From: Lepiota brunneoincarnata
Lineage: Eukaryota; Basidiomycota; Agaricomycetes; Agaricales; Agaricaceae
Reading direction: 5' to 3'
DNA length: 64,000 nt
NCBI GenBank assembly: GCA_023014365.1
Contig: JAEBUN010000014.1
Coordinates: 1,116,001 to 1,180,000, forward strand
Of this stretch, positions 20,175-31,221 are shown one piece after another. A model generated the notes under the pieces. That model did no database searches, was not told where the DNA came from, and saw nothing but the letters and a program-made list of their open reading frames with translations. The translations under genes and the position numbers were made by a program. How positions within the stretch are numbered: position 1 is the stretch's first letter; each line of letters starts with the position of its first letter.

Positions 20175-21822
20175 TCAGAGTGAATGGAGGGGGCCAGGCT
20201 TAGCAGGGTAAGAGGAATGGAAAGCCTCTACTAGATCTATGGCATGTTCAAGTTTGGTAGCTGGTAACCACGAAGACTCTTCTTTGGTGTCTTCATAACC
20301 TAACCAAATGACTTTGTAGAGGAGTCTGCATGCACGGCACTGATCAATCTTTGAGTCGACGATGCGAGCAATCTCGTATTCGGGTTTGCTGTCAATAGAA
20401 ACTGGTGCAGGTGGTGGGTCCGATCAGGTGGGTATGGTATTAGGTGTGGCTGGTTCAAGCATAGAAACATGGAAAACTGGGTGTACTCCACACATGGAGT
20501 CAGGGAGTCAGAGGGTGAAGGAGTGGGTACCTGCTTGGGCGATGATCTCATAGGGTCCAAGGAACTTTTCAGAGAGTTTTTTGGAGGGATGGGTGGTGTG
20601 GAAGAACTGAGCTTTAACAAACACTTTTTGCCCAACCTTGAAGTCCGGAGCCAGGACACAGCGGGCATTGGTGGAGGTCTGGTATTGTTGCTGGGCTAAT
20701 GCTATTTCCAACTTCAAGGTGGTATGTAGGTTGTTGAGATCAACCGCAAAATGGCAGGCCCAAGCAGAGGCAAGGTCGCATTCAGGATGAACTGTGATGT
20801 TCGGATGGTATCCTTTATTAGCAAAGAATGGGGAGATACTGGTGGTGGCACTAGGAGCATTGTTGTAAGCAAACTCAGCTAGTGGTAGTAATTTGGACCA
20901 ATTGTCCTGTTGGTAGTTACAATAGACCCGGAGATATTGTTCCAGGGTCTGGTTGGTGTGTTCCGTCTGTCCATCACCTTCTGGGTGGTAGCCCAAAGTG
21001 AAGTGTAGTTTCATGTCGAGGGCTTGTCCCAATGAGCAGAAGAAGTGAGAGACGAATTTGGAGCCACAGTTGGAGGTAACATGTTCAGGTATGCTGTGCT
21101 TGGAGAAGATGTGGAGGACGAATAGGTGGGTGAGGTCGGAGGAGGTGATGGTATCATAAGTCAGGATGAATAAGGATTGTTTGGTGAGTCTGTCGACTAT
21201 TACTAGGATGGCATTGTAGCCGGAGGAGGCAGGGAGTTTTTCGATGAAGTCCATGGAGATTGAATTCCAAGGTCGTTTGGGGATGGGGAGTTGCTTGAGG
21301 AGACTGTAGGGGCAGTGGTGCTGGGGTTTAGACCTCATACAGGTGACACAAGACTTACAGAAATCCTTGACAAAGGTGCAGATACTGGGCCAGGTGTATT
21401 CATGCCAGATGAGTTCCAGTGTTTTATTCTGACTGAAGTGGCCAGCTAGGACATGATCGTGCTTGTACTGGAGGACCCAAAGTCGGAGATTGTTGGCATC
21501 AGGGATGTAGATTCTGTCATCTAGGAGGAGGAAACCTTTGTCATTAACTGACCAACAGCCCTCTGGGCTAGCAAGATAGGCGGAGGCAGTTGGGTCCACT
21601 GGTAGAGCAGCAAGGATATCGCGGTATAGCTGGTTGAGATCCATGACTACAGCTGTGCGAAGGAAAGGGGCATAAAGTGTGGTGGCACGGATGGAGGCTG
21701 TGAGCTGTTCATGAGTGAACACAGGCTGGAAGTTGTGCAGGTTGACTGATGCATAGTCGCTATTCCCCCCTTTAGGGTAGACATCCCATTGTCTAGTTAG
21801 GGTGTCAGGCTTGGTGCCAAGG
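20175..21822 (-). pseudogene. H1 pol, 3' half (integrase and chromodomain)
   Basis: The sequence begins inside the region between RNase H and integrase (21822) and ends at TGA 20177-20175. Visible are the HHCC zinc finger (HDHVLAGHFSQ...CKSCVTCMRSKP), integrase core (WNSISMDFIEKLP, VIVDRLTKQS) and a C-terminal chromodomain (EYEIARIVDSKID, YKVIWLGYEDTKEE). Stops at about 20508 and 20428 replace Arg/Gln codons of H2. The upstream part is gone at the junction with the H2 LTR. It ends 79 bp from the end of the antisense gene, tail to tail. Confidence 0.85.
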
Positions 21823-22483
21823 TGTCATATCCATGCCAACTCAGAGTCTAATCATTTAAACTTTGGCTTCTCGACTCCACATGTGTTCCACACAACAACC
21901 CTCTGCCCTCCAACTTGGCCCCAACCTGCTCCGACTGCAACCCACTGCTCCGATCACACGACCACCCCCACACATGCTGTGGTCACCTGACCCTCGGTGT
22001 CTCATACCCCTGTCTCCATTTCCCATCCGTAGTCAAGATACGTTATTAGTCTCCATACCTGTACCTGTTTCCATTCCATTCGTAATCCATTTGTAATCTG
22101 TTTGTAACTAGATCGGTCTCCACTTTGCTCTGCACATAGTCAGTACGAGTCATAGTTTGTAAGGCCAGTAGTATATATACCATAGGTACTTGGCTTGTAC
22201 TCCTCAGTCTGATAATCGAATCGAGCAGTGGACCAGCTCCCTGTTCCCTATCCTCTCCTCTCTTCTGCCTCGCTCCGCTTCAGCTCTGACTTCCTGAAAT
22301 ACAGACTAGGACAGTAGGAGGGCACAGCACATAAGCTGAGGCCACAAGTCCAACCCCCCACCTGATGTACTCCGCCTTGGTTCTGAGGTCTATGTACTGA
22401 CTTCACCCTGTCCCCCGGTTACCTTATATCAAGGATACCACCCCGACCCTCCGCTTTGGTCCTGATCCGCACTGGCTCTAACA
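21823..22483 (+). repeat. H2 5' LTR
   Basis: 661 bp. TATATATA at 22172-22179; the predicted transcript start region carries AGTCTGATAAT at 22206-22216. Confidence 0.9.
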
Positions 22484-22485
22484 GT

Positions 22486-22496
22486 ATTATCAGACT
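22486..22496 (+). promoter_or_regulatory. H2 self-priming primer-binding site
   Basis: ATTATCAGACT, two bases after the LTR, is the exact complement of AGTCTGATAAT inside the LTR, 34 nt downstream of the TATA box. This is the Tf1/sushi self-priming layout, with a sequence unrelated to that in the E family. Confidence 0.65.
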
Positions 22497-22537
22497 CAAC
22501 CTCCTCCTGTCCATCACATTTTCTGATCCCTTCTAAC

Positions 22538-25139
22538 CATGGTCTCTTGAACAGTCACCCATACCCGCACTCTTGTGTCCCTGGCTGTTTGCCATAGTAG
22601 ACATGTCACTTGACAACCCCTTTCCGAAGAACTGCAACCCGACTCCCCGAGGGCTCCTCGCTCTCATCTACAATCAGTCGCACCATCAACTCCTGACCGC
22701 TTCTCTGAAGATATTCAACCTTCATTATTTCGGACTCCCGATGGTCCTGACGAGGGCCCCGACCCCAATCCTGATCCCAGTGACCCTAGTGATCCTGACG
22801 ACAATCCTGACAATGGGGACGGGCCCCCAGACGACAATGAACTGTCCAACAACAACAACAACAACAACAACATCCCGCCTGGCAACAACTGAGACGACCA
22901 TGATCGACTCCTGCTCCGAGTTTTCCAATGCATAGCCGACCAAATGGACAGCCGTGGGAACTCTCAAGCCCCACAGCCTCCTCGAACTCCCTGTACCAAA
23001 GCTTGCGAACCTGACATCTTTACAGGTTCTGACCCTGCCAAACTCAAGCCCTTCCTCTTCCAATGTTGACTCTACTTCCGTACTAACCCAGCTCAGTTTG
23101 CTAGCCCCGCCACCAGGGTCAACTTTGCATTGACGTACCTTATGGGCATGGCCCAGCAGCACTTCAAAATCGGCCTCAACGAGGCTGACAACCATGGAAT
23201 AATACATGACTGGATCGTAGACTGGGACCAGTTCACCCTGGAACTGCAGACCAATTTCAGTCCTGCAGATCCGACTGGAGAAGCTGCTGAGCAGCTTGAC
23301 TCCCTCTGAATGTGCTATGACAAGAAGATCGCTGTCTACAACGTTGATTTCCTCCGTCTAGCTGGCCAACTCTGCTGGGGTGATGAAGTATTCTGTCACC
23401 GCTACTACAAGGGCCTCCCCGACCACATCCAGGACATTCTGTCCAATTGGCCTGACGGCAAGCCTGACACCTTCATCAAAATGCGAGCAGCAGTGATGAA
23501 GATTGACGCTCGCTACTGGGAGCGCTGAAAAGGTAGAAACTTTTGTAGGTTTAAATATAGATAGTGGGCTTGTTTTCACTAAGCTTAGCCGCAATTCGAT
23601 AAGCTTAAGCTAATACAAGTGGAATGAGATAGATAAAGAACAGTTTCGTCTTTTAGGGTGTTCTGGGGGTGCGTTCTGACAGTGAAATTCAAGAGAGTAG
23701 TGTTTTTAGAGGTTAACGAACAGCCGTTGAAGTTATCTTAGCTGTACAGTGCAACAATGAAAGGACAATCCCTGTCAATTCAAAGCGCTGGGTCTCTGGT
23801 CTCTGGTCTCTGGTCTCTGAACTCTGGTCTCTGTCTCTGTCTCTGGGTTGGTCGACGACCGAAGAAATCACACTTAACGACGCACACTAAATAGCCCTCT
23901 GAAACCATTCTTGATCATGGCTCGCAGACTTGCATGTGGAAGCGGGGGTGAGACCTCTTTCTTTCTCCACGAACAAGTGTGACCGTATTTATATTGTTTA
24001 GATACATACGAGAGATAGTAAATATGAAATAGAAAACAATAAGCTTAATTGTTACAGGCACTGTAGAACATTTTGGAAGGTTCGGCAGCATTTCTACCTC
24101 ACCCTGGGTTATGGGTTTTTCTCTGATTAATGAATGGCAATCCAGCCAGATGTGTTCCGTGCTCGTCTGCATTATTCTGCATCCACGCAAGTGCGTTAAG
24201 TTTCCAGATCAATTATGATCGGAATGTATAGCATATGGACAATCCCTTGATCTGTTGTAATTAATCTCAGTTAAGCAGTATGCCGAAGTGCTGGGACCCA
24301 CAAAGCACTCGTTAATTAGGAGTCTTTGATATTTCTAGGGTTTTGGGCATCGGGTATTGCCTCCCGAACGTTGGACGTTCCGTTCCGTGGTCCAGTCATC
24401 ATTATTGAACTTGCTATAGACGTAATACGCCTGCGACAGCCGCTAGGTACATTCTTTTATGTTCAAACGCATTCGGGTTCATCAGAAAACTGCTCATAAG
24501 GTCCCTTGATGCGACCGGGGTATACTCGATAGGCTATGTAGAGTCCTGAATCCCTCCGGAGAGCGTTCTGATAGCTTGGTTCACTAAGCTTAGTGATAAT
24601 GAGCTGGTTTGAACACTTCCGAGGCTCGAATATCCTCAGTTCGGTCGAACTGGCTACTACGGGATATAGTACCAATCCTCTATAGAGTTCTTTAATGATA
24701 TAGCCAATGATTCTATGTAGAGAATCATTCCGGAGTACGGAATTCATGTATAGGCGTGAAATCAGTGTATCAGCACCAATGCAAGAAGGCCCGCGCCAAA
24801 TCCGCTTTGGACCTGACTGCCTCTAGGAAACCTGGAGGTAACCCATCCCCTTCTACCTCGATTAACCACCAACCTGCTGCCAAGCCTGCCAATAGTAACA
24901 ACAAAGGCAGCACCCCCAACACCAGCTTCAAGGGCAATCTGCCCAACCCATCCGCCAGTCAGAAATCGGCCCCACCCAAATCCGACCTTACTAGTAAACT
25001 TGGTAAGGATGGTAAATTAACCCCTGAGGAACGTCAACAACGTTTCGACAATAACCTCTGCCTTGTCTGCGCAGATCCCAATCACAGGGCTGCCAACTGC
25101 AACAAGAAGAAATTCCCTGATGCCAAGGCTAAAGGCTGA
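22538..25139 (+). pseudogene. H2 gag, split by a 1.2-kb insertion
   Basis: Gag-like sequence runs from about 22538 to 23528 and resumes at about 24756-25139. The first part has Asp/Pro-rich and Asn-rich low complexity and then the gag core (EPDIFTGSDPAKLKPFL, NFALTYLMG, RYYKGLPDHIQDIL), with stops at three or more positions. The second part has a basic Ser/Pro/Asn-rich stretch and the zinc knuckle CLVCADPNHRAANC. The insertion 23529-24755 separates them. Confidence 0.75.
23529..24755. other. Unidentified insertion inside H2 gag
   Basis: About 1.2 kb of AT-richer DNA without a recognisable gene. It contains a GGTCTCT-type microsatellite (23795-23853), a perfect 14-bp palindrome CACTAAGCTTAGTG (about 24590), a second CACTAAGCTTAG (about 23577) and a hairpin AATGATTCT/AGAATCATT (about 24705-24728). 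TGAAA occurs at both edges and may be a target duplication. Neither TG...CA ends nor clear terminal inverted repeats were found. Confidence 0.45.
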
Positions 25140-25366
25140 CAGGCTCAGCTCCCCAAGACAGATGCACCAACTCTCCCAAGCTCAGAAAAATAGTCAGTGG
25201 TCCTCAGGCCTCTGCACAGACTGAGGATCGCATTGAACTCTGCTGTGCTCCAGAGAGTTTCCATCTCAATGCGTCCACTCTTTCCGACCTGAACTCTTTT
25301 CACATTACATTAACTTCTCCTTTAGTTACTTCTTTATCTTCTGTTTCCGCTTCTGTACTCTCCGCT

Positions 25367-28300
25367 TTGGACCCGATTTCTACAACGGACAATGTAGTTA
25401 GTTCTGATTTCTCTTCTCTTTCTCCTTTCAAAGCTCTTGTTGATAGTGGTTCTACTCACTGTTTTGTGGACTCATCTTTTGTTCATTCTCATAGTATTCC
25501 AACCTCATCCATCCCAGCTATTGAACTTCGGTTATTTGACGGGACCTCAAATGCCTACATTACAGAGCTTGTGCAACTGCCTGTATCCTTCCCCTCCGGT
25601 GAATCTATCATTTTGGACACTTATGTCACCCGGCTCAACTCTTCCTGTTCTGTGGTCTTAGGACATAACTGGCTCACCTGCTACAATCCGTTGATTGACT
25701 GGGCTTTGGGCAGTATTACTTTCTGGCCATCCCTACTCGAGAATCCTGCTTCCGTCCCTACCTGTGTTGCACCCGCATTGGCCCCGCCTATGGCCACCCC
25801 TGACACTCCTGACCTAGGTTCACCACCCCTGTCCGGGACCTCATCCCAATCTGTCCCCCTTGTGAAACCGCACATATCCCTGATAAACACTCCTGCCTTT
25901 ATCCGCGCTGCCAAGCTCCCTGGCTCCCAACAATTCCGAATGAATCTCTCCACCGCCTCCACATCGGCTGTGTCTTCTTCCATCTCCGATGACCCGGCTG
26001 ACCTCTCATCCATCCCCAAGGAATACCACAAGTTTGATGACATTTTCAGTAAATCGCGTGCTGACACACTTGCCCCACACCGCCCCTACAACCTCCAGAT
26101 TAACCTAGAGGACGGCAGTCAGCCTCCGGTCAGTACCATTTACTCTCTTTCACAATCAGAGCTTGGAGCTCTATGTGACTTCATTGATGAACATTTATCT
26201 ATTGGCTTCATTCGCCCCTCCACTTCTCCTCATGGAGCCCCAGTCCTCTTCGTAAAGAAAAAGGACGGCTCCCTCCGTTTATGTGTTGATTTTAGAGGTC
26301 TCAACTGTATTACCAAGAAGGACCGTTACCCCCTTCCACTCATCTCCGACCTCTTAGACTCCCCTTGCAAAGCCCACATATATACCAAAATCAACCTCTG
26401 TCATGCTTACCATCTTGTCCGTGTTGCTGATGGTGACAAATGGAAGACTGCCTTTTGGACCTGCTACAGCTCCTTTGAATGGATGGTTATGCCTTTCAGC
26501 CTCACCAATGCCCCCACCACCTTCCAGCGGTTCATGAACAATATATTCAAGGACATGCTTGACGTCTGCGTTACTATCTACCTTGATGACATTCTGATAT
26601 ACTCCGACAATCATAGTATCCATCGTGACCAAGTCAAGGAGGTCCTCAAGCGGCTCCGACAACACGGTCTATACACCCGCCCCGACAAATGCCAGTTCCA
26701 CTCTGACACAGTGGAATACCTCAGCTACATCTTTTCCCCCAACAGTCTCCAAATGGACCAATCAAAGGTCAAGACCATCCAGGAGTGGCCGGAACCCAAG
26801 AAAGTCAAGGACATCCAGTCTTTCTTAAGTTTTGCCAATTTCTACCATTGCTTCATTCATGGTTACTCCAACATCGTTGTTCTGCTCACTCACCTCACCC
26901 GCAAAGACATGAAATGGAATTTCACTGACAAATGTCGTGAAGCCTTTAACTCCCTGAAGGAAGCATTCATATCTGCTCCCATCCTCACTCCTTGGGCCCC
27001 TGATGCTCAGATCATTGTTGAGACCGATGCCTCCAACTATGCCCTTGCGGCCATCCTCTCTATCATCACTGATGACGGTGAGGTGCACCCCATTGCATTC
27101 TATTCCCTCACCTTTAACACGGCCGAACTTAATTATGACACCTACGACAAGGAACTTCTGGCGATATTCGAGGCTTTTCGTATCTGGTGGCACTATCTTG
27201 AGGGTGCCCCTCTTACTATTGATGTAGTCACTGACCACAAAAACCTCGAATACTTCTGCACCACCAAAATCCTTACTCGCTGCCAAGCTCATTGGTCCGA
27301 GTTCCTATCCCAATTCCACCTTGTCATCCAGTTCCAACCCAGCCGCCTTGGCACCAAGCATGACGCCCTAACTAGACGATGGGATGTCTACCCTAAAGGG
27401 GGGAATAGTGACTATGCATCAGTCAACCCACACAACTTCCGGCCTGTGTTCACTCATGAACAGCTTGCAGCCTCCATCTGCGCCACCACTCTTTATGCCC
27501 CTTCCCTTCATGCAGCTGTAGTCATGGATCTCAATCAGCTACACCATGACATCCTCACCTCCCTACCAGCGGACCTGACCGCTTCCGCCCATCTTGGCAG
27601 CCCAGAAGGCCATTGGTCAGTTAACGATAAAGGTTTCCTCCTCCTAGATGACAGAATCTATGTCCCTGACACTGACAATCTCCGACTTTGGGTCCTCCAG
27701 TACATGCACGATCATGTCCTAGCCAGCCACTTCAGTCAGAATAAAACACTGGAACTCATCCAGCGCGAATACACCTGGCCTAGTGTCCGTACCTTTGTCA
27801 AGGAGTTCTGTAAGTCTTGTGTCACCTGTATGAGGTCTAAACCCTAGCACCACTGCCCCTACGGTCTCCTCAAGCAACTCCCCATCCCCGAACGCCCTTG
27901 GAATTCAATCTCCATGGACTTCATCGAGAAACTCCCTGCCTCCTCCGGTTACGATGCCATCCTAGTGGTAGTCGACAGACTCACCAAACAATCCCTATTC
28001 ATCCCCACCTACAATACCGTCACTTCCTCCAACCTCACCCACCTATTCGTCCTCCACGTCTTCTCCAAGCATGGCGTACCTGAACATGTTACCTCTGACC
28101 ACAGCTCTGAATTTGTCTCTCACTTCTTCCACTCATTGGGACAAGCCCTCGACATGAAACTACACTTCACTTCGGGCTACCACCCAGAAGGCGACGGACA
28201 GACGGAATGCACCAACCAGACCCTGGAACAATACCTCCAGGTCTACTGTAACTACCAACAGGACAATTGGTCCAAATTACTACCACTAGCTGAGTTTGCT

Positions 28301-28993
28301 TACAACAATGCCCCTAGTGCCACCACCAGTATCTCCCCATTCTTTGCTAATAAAGGATACCATCCAAACATCACAGTTCATCCTGAACGCGATCTTGCCT
28401 CCACTCAGGCCTGCCATTTTGCAGTTGATCTCAACGACCTACATACCACCTTGAAGTTGGAAATAGCGTTAGCCCAGCAACAATACCAGACCTCCGCCGA
28501 CGCCCACCGTCTCCCGGCTCTGGACTTCAAGGTTGGGCAAAAGGTGTTCATTAAAGCCCAATTCTTCCGCACCACCCATCCCTCCAAAAAGCTCTCTGAA
28601 AAGTTCCTTGGACCTTACAAGATCATTGCCCAAGCAGGTACTCACTCCTTCATACTCCGACTTCCTGATTCCATGTGTGGAGTACACCCAGTCTTCCATG
28701 TTTCCATGCTCGAACCGTCCACGCCTAACACCATACCCACCCAATCGGACCTGCCACCCACACCAGTTTCTATTGGCGGAGAACCAGAATACAAGATTGC
28801 TCGCATTGTCGACTCAAAAATTGATCGGCACTGCACATGCAAGCTCCTCTATAAAGTCATCTGGTTAGGTTATGAAGACGCTGAAGAAGAGTCTTCATGG
28901 TTACCGGCTACCAAGCTTGAACATGCTACAGATCTAGTAGAGGCTTTCCATTCCTCTTACCCCGCTAAGCCTGGCCCCCTCCATTCACTCTGA
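25367..28993 (+). pseudogene. H2 pol: protease, RT, RNase H, integrase, chromodomain; one stop
   Basis: Single frame of 826 + 359 codons broken by one TAG (27845-27847; H1 has CAG). Domains: aspartic protease (ALVDSGSTHCFVD), RT (YLDDILIYSD at about 400), RNase H (VETDASNYALAAIL, YDKELLAIFEAF), integrase (HDHVLASHFSQ...CKSCVTCMRSKP, SISMDFIEKLP, VVVDRLTKQS) and chromodomain (EYKIARIVDSKID, YKVIWLGYEDAEEESSW). RT reads KINLCHAYHL where these enzymes normally have the first catalytic Asp (KIDLRxAY), so Asp became Asn; Arg to Trp and Gly to Ser changes nearby also fit C:G to T:A decay. Confidence 0.9.
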
Positions 28994-29048
28994 GTTTCAC
29001 TGATCACCCACCACACCAAGAAACAAAAATTTATTGGACAAGTACAAA

Positions 29049-30191
29049 CTACCTGTCCATGTCGTCGCCAGAGGTGCAGGACGGTGCCACCGCATCCTCC
29101 ATCATACCTCGCACCTCCTCTTCCGAAATGCCTCTGATGCTCTCCGACCCCTCCGTCTCCTCCGTCTCCATAACACCCCCACTCAACCAGTTACCATCCC
29201 CCTCCTTTTCTGAAGTGGCCCCGACACTCTCCTCTGAACCTTCCGTCTCCGAAACATTCCCACTCGACCAATTACGGTCCACCTGTGCCTCCCAGCGCCG
29301 CAGTTGCTCATAGCGGCCTGCCACCTGCTCAACCTTGTCCACCCTCTCTCCCAATTGAGCGATGGCCTGTATGAGCCACACTTCCATGATATTGACCCGT
29401 TTGAGGGTCTCCCATTGCCCCTCCTCAATGAGTCGCTTCAGCCCTAAAAAATCATTGGTCAGCAAACCTCACAGTCGGAAACCCCTACTCACCTTCAAAT
29501 TGTTGGCCCGACATGCCCCCGGCCCCACTTGGCTCCATCTCCTCGTGACTCCTGCACTGTTTTTTCATTTTGCTGCACTGACAGCAACTCCTGGTATTAC
29601 TAAAACCCTATCAGTATGTATCCCGGAAAACTTTCAAACGACTCACCCACTGGTGACCTCGCACTGGACCCCATCTCGCTCGCACCTCCAGCAGGGGTTC
29701 TCACCCACGAATACATTCGCATGGCCTCGTCGTGGGGCCGCCCTTGCCTTTGCCTTCCCCTTACCCTTATCCCCTAAATCCCCGGAGGCCTCCTCCTCCT
29801 CCTCCTCCTCCTCCTCATCTCTCGCCTGATCCCTATCCATGCATTCGGAATCCGACTCCTCTGTATCTACCTGCATCGGTTCTTCTGATGGATGGCTTGA
29901 CGAGGCCCCTGTAGTCGTTGTGACGAGTCAGGCCCAAATCGCCCGACACTCTGCCTCGGCAGCCTCATCTTGTTGCCGCCTGATATCTTCCGCCATACGC
30001 TCTCTCGCCCACTCCTCTGCTTGTTGCTGGCACAGCGCTATCATCCGCTGCCGCTCCTCCTCCTCTCGTTGCTCCTCCTCCTCCAGCCTCTCGATTTCCA
30101 GCCGCTCTTGCTCCTCTTGCTCTGCCTTCTCCCTCAACAATTGCGCCTTGCACTCCACGGCGGTCGGTTGTCAGGAGGGTTGTCTGCTCAT
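29049..30191 (-). pseudogene. H2 antisense gene: coiled-coil/Zn2Cys6 protein, three exons
   Basis: Exons on the minus strand are 30191-29647, 29599-29493 and 29443-29049, with introns of 47 and 49 nt (GTGAGT and GTGAGT donors, TTTTAG and TTTTTTAG acceptors); phases fit at both junctions. The product has an N-terminal coiled coil (ERLEIERLEEEE, RMAEDIRRQQDEAAE), an acidic poly-Glu linker, a basic Gly/Lys patch, and CWRCERDGVQC. Exon 2 adds CCQCSKMKKQC, giving CX2CX6CX9CX2CX6C as in fungal Zn2Cys6 clusters. Exon 3 adds a coiled coil (LKRLIEEGQWETLKRV, ERVDKVEQVAGRYEQLRRW) and an acidic tail. Two TGA codons in exon 1 inactivate it. It converges on pol (55 bp) and starts near the 3' LTR. A DNA-binding regulator is inferred. 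Confidence 0.78.
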
Positions 30192-30239
30192 GGGAGTAAG
30201 AGGTCAAGTTGTGTTTTTTGGAATCAAACCAGTTCACCG

Positions 30240-30247
30240 TTTTTATA
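30240..30247 (-). promoter_or_regulatory. TATA box of the H2 antisense gene
   Basis: Minus strand TATAAAAA, 49 bp upstream of the ATG at 30191, same position as in H1. It lies between the coding start and the polypurine tract. Confidence 0.55.
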
Positions 30248-30309
30248 CCCTGCCAGAACTTTCCGATGGGCCCCAGCCTAGACCACCTTGGGCCTCAAGG
30301 CTCAGCCCT

Positions 30310-30320
30310 AAAGGGGGGGC
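30310..30320 (+). other. H2 polypurine tract
   Basis: AAAGGGGGGG directly before the 3' LTR (start 30323); the same tract borders the H1 LTR in reverse (3417-3427). It is the plus-strand primer site of LTR elements. Confidence 0.7.
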
Positions 30321-30322
30321 AC

Positions 30323-30983
30323 TGTCATATCCATGCCAACTCAGAGTCTAATCATTTAAACTTCGGCTTCTCGACTCCACGTGTGTTCCACACAACAACC
30401 CTCTGCCCTCCAACTCAGCCCCAACCTGCTCTGACTGCAACCCACTGCCCCGATCACACGACCACCTCCACACGTGCCGTGGTCACCTGACCCTCAGTGT
30501 CTCATACCCCCGTCTCCATTTCCCGTCCGTAGTCAAGATACGTTATTAGTCTCCATACCTGTACCTGTTTCCATTCCATTCATAATCTGTTCGTAATCCA
30601 TTTGTAACTAGATCAGTCTCCGCTTTGCTCCACACGTAGTCAGTATGAGTCATAGCTCGTAAGGCCAGTAGTATATATACTGTAGGTACTTGGCTTGTAC
30701 TCCTCAGTCTGATAATCGAATTGAGCAGTGGACCAGCTCCCTGTTCCCTATCCTCTCCTCTCTTCTGCCTTGCTCCCCTTCGGCTCCAACTTCCTGAAAT
30801 ACGGACTAGGACAGTAGGAGGGCACAGCACATAAGCTGAGGCTGCAAGTCCAACCCCCCACCCGACGTACTCCGCCTCAGTTCCAAAGTCTACATACTGA
30901 CTTCGCCCTGTCTCCTGGTTACCTTATATCAAGGATACCACCCTGACCCTCCGCTTCAGTCCTGATCTGCACCGGCTCTAACA
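30323..30983 (+). repeat. H2 3' LTR
   Basis: 661 bp, same ends and length as the 5' LTR. Confidence 0.9.
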
Positions 30984-31221
30984 TGTTGACATTGCTGAGG
31001 ACCCCTGTATGTCCAAATTGACCATGCATATAGACCCCAAGGTTGTTGAGCCTCTGTGGCTCTTTGGGGTGATTATCAGAGGTGAGCCCCATTAGTCACC
31101 GCTGCTTCTCAATTGCACCCTCAATGTCGTTGAGTACCCCTGTATGCTGAAAGCAAGTGTGAGAGGAAGATGCAAGGTTGTGTTGTGAATCTTGTTGAGC
31201 TGTAGAAATGTGGTTTCCCAT
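30984..31221 (-). pseudogene. TPR-CHAT gene A, 5' fragment
   Basis: ATG 31221 (MGNHISTAQQ) and about one and a half TPR units follow the start of gene C closely, then stop at the H2 LTR end. Upstream DNA to about 31400 also matches the upstream regions of B and C, including the donor side of the leader intron (31363), while the acceptor AG is lost. The rest of the gene was removed or replaced when H2 arrived. Confidence 0.75.

Larger units (their letters stand above)
2755..21822 (-). mobile_element. H1: Ty3/gypsy chromovirus remnant, split by two nested elements and truncated in pol
   Basis: On the minus strand the surviving parts are the C-terminal half of pol (21822-20175) and one LTR (3414-2755). 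Between them lies an antisense gene on the plus strand. E1 (3691-11022) and E2 (11286-19441) sit inside that gene. The upstream half of H1 (5' LTR, gag, protease and RT) is missing: pol breaks off exactly where the LTR of H2 starts at 21823. H1 and H2 share their layout and most of their sequence. Confidence 0.8.
21823..30983 (+). mobile_element. H2: Ty3/gypsy chromovirus with antisense gene, complete but inactive
   Basis: 9161 bp with two 661-bp LTRs (TGTCATATCC...CTCTAACA). Order: LTR, self-priming site, gag (interrupted by an insertion), pol in one frame with one stop, antisense gene on the minus strand, polypurine tract, LTR. Flanking pentamers (CAAGG before, TGTTG after) do not match. 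The left flank is H1 pol and the right flank is TPR-CHAT gene A, so the locus was rearranged after or during insertion. The LTRs differ at many positions, so it is older than E1 and E2. Confidence 0.88.

Noticed and set aside
22573..22935. Plus-strand 120-codon frame near the H2 gag start
   Set aside because: It is a shifted frame over the Asp/Pro- and Asn-rich part of gag.
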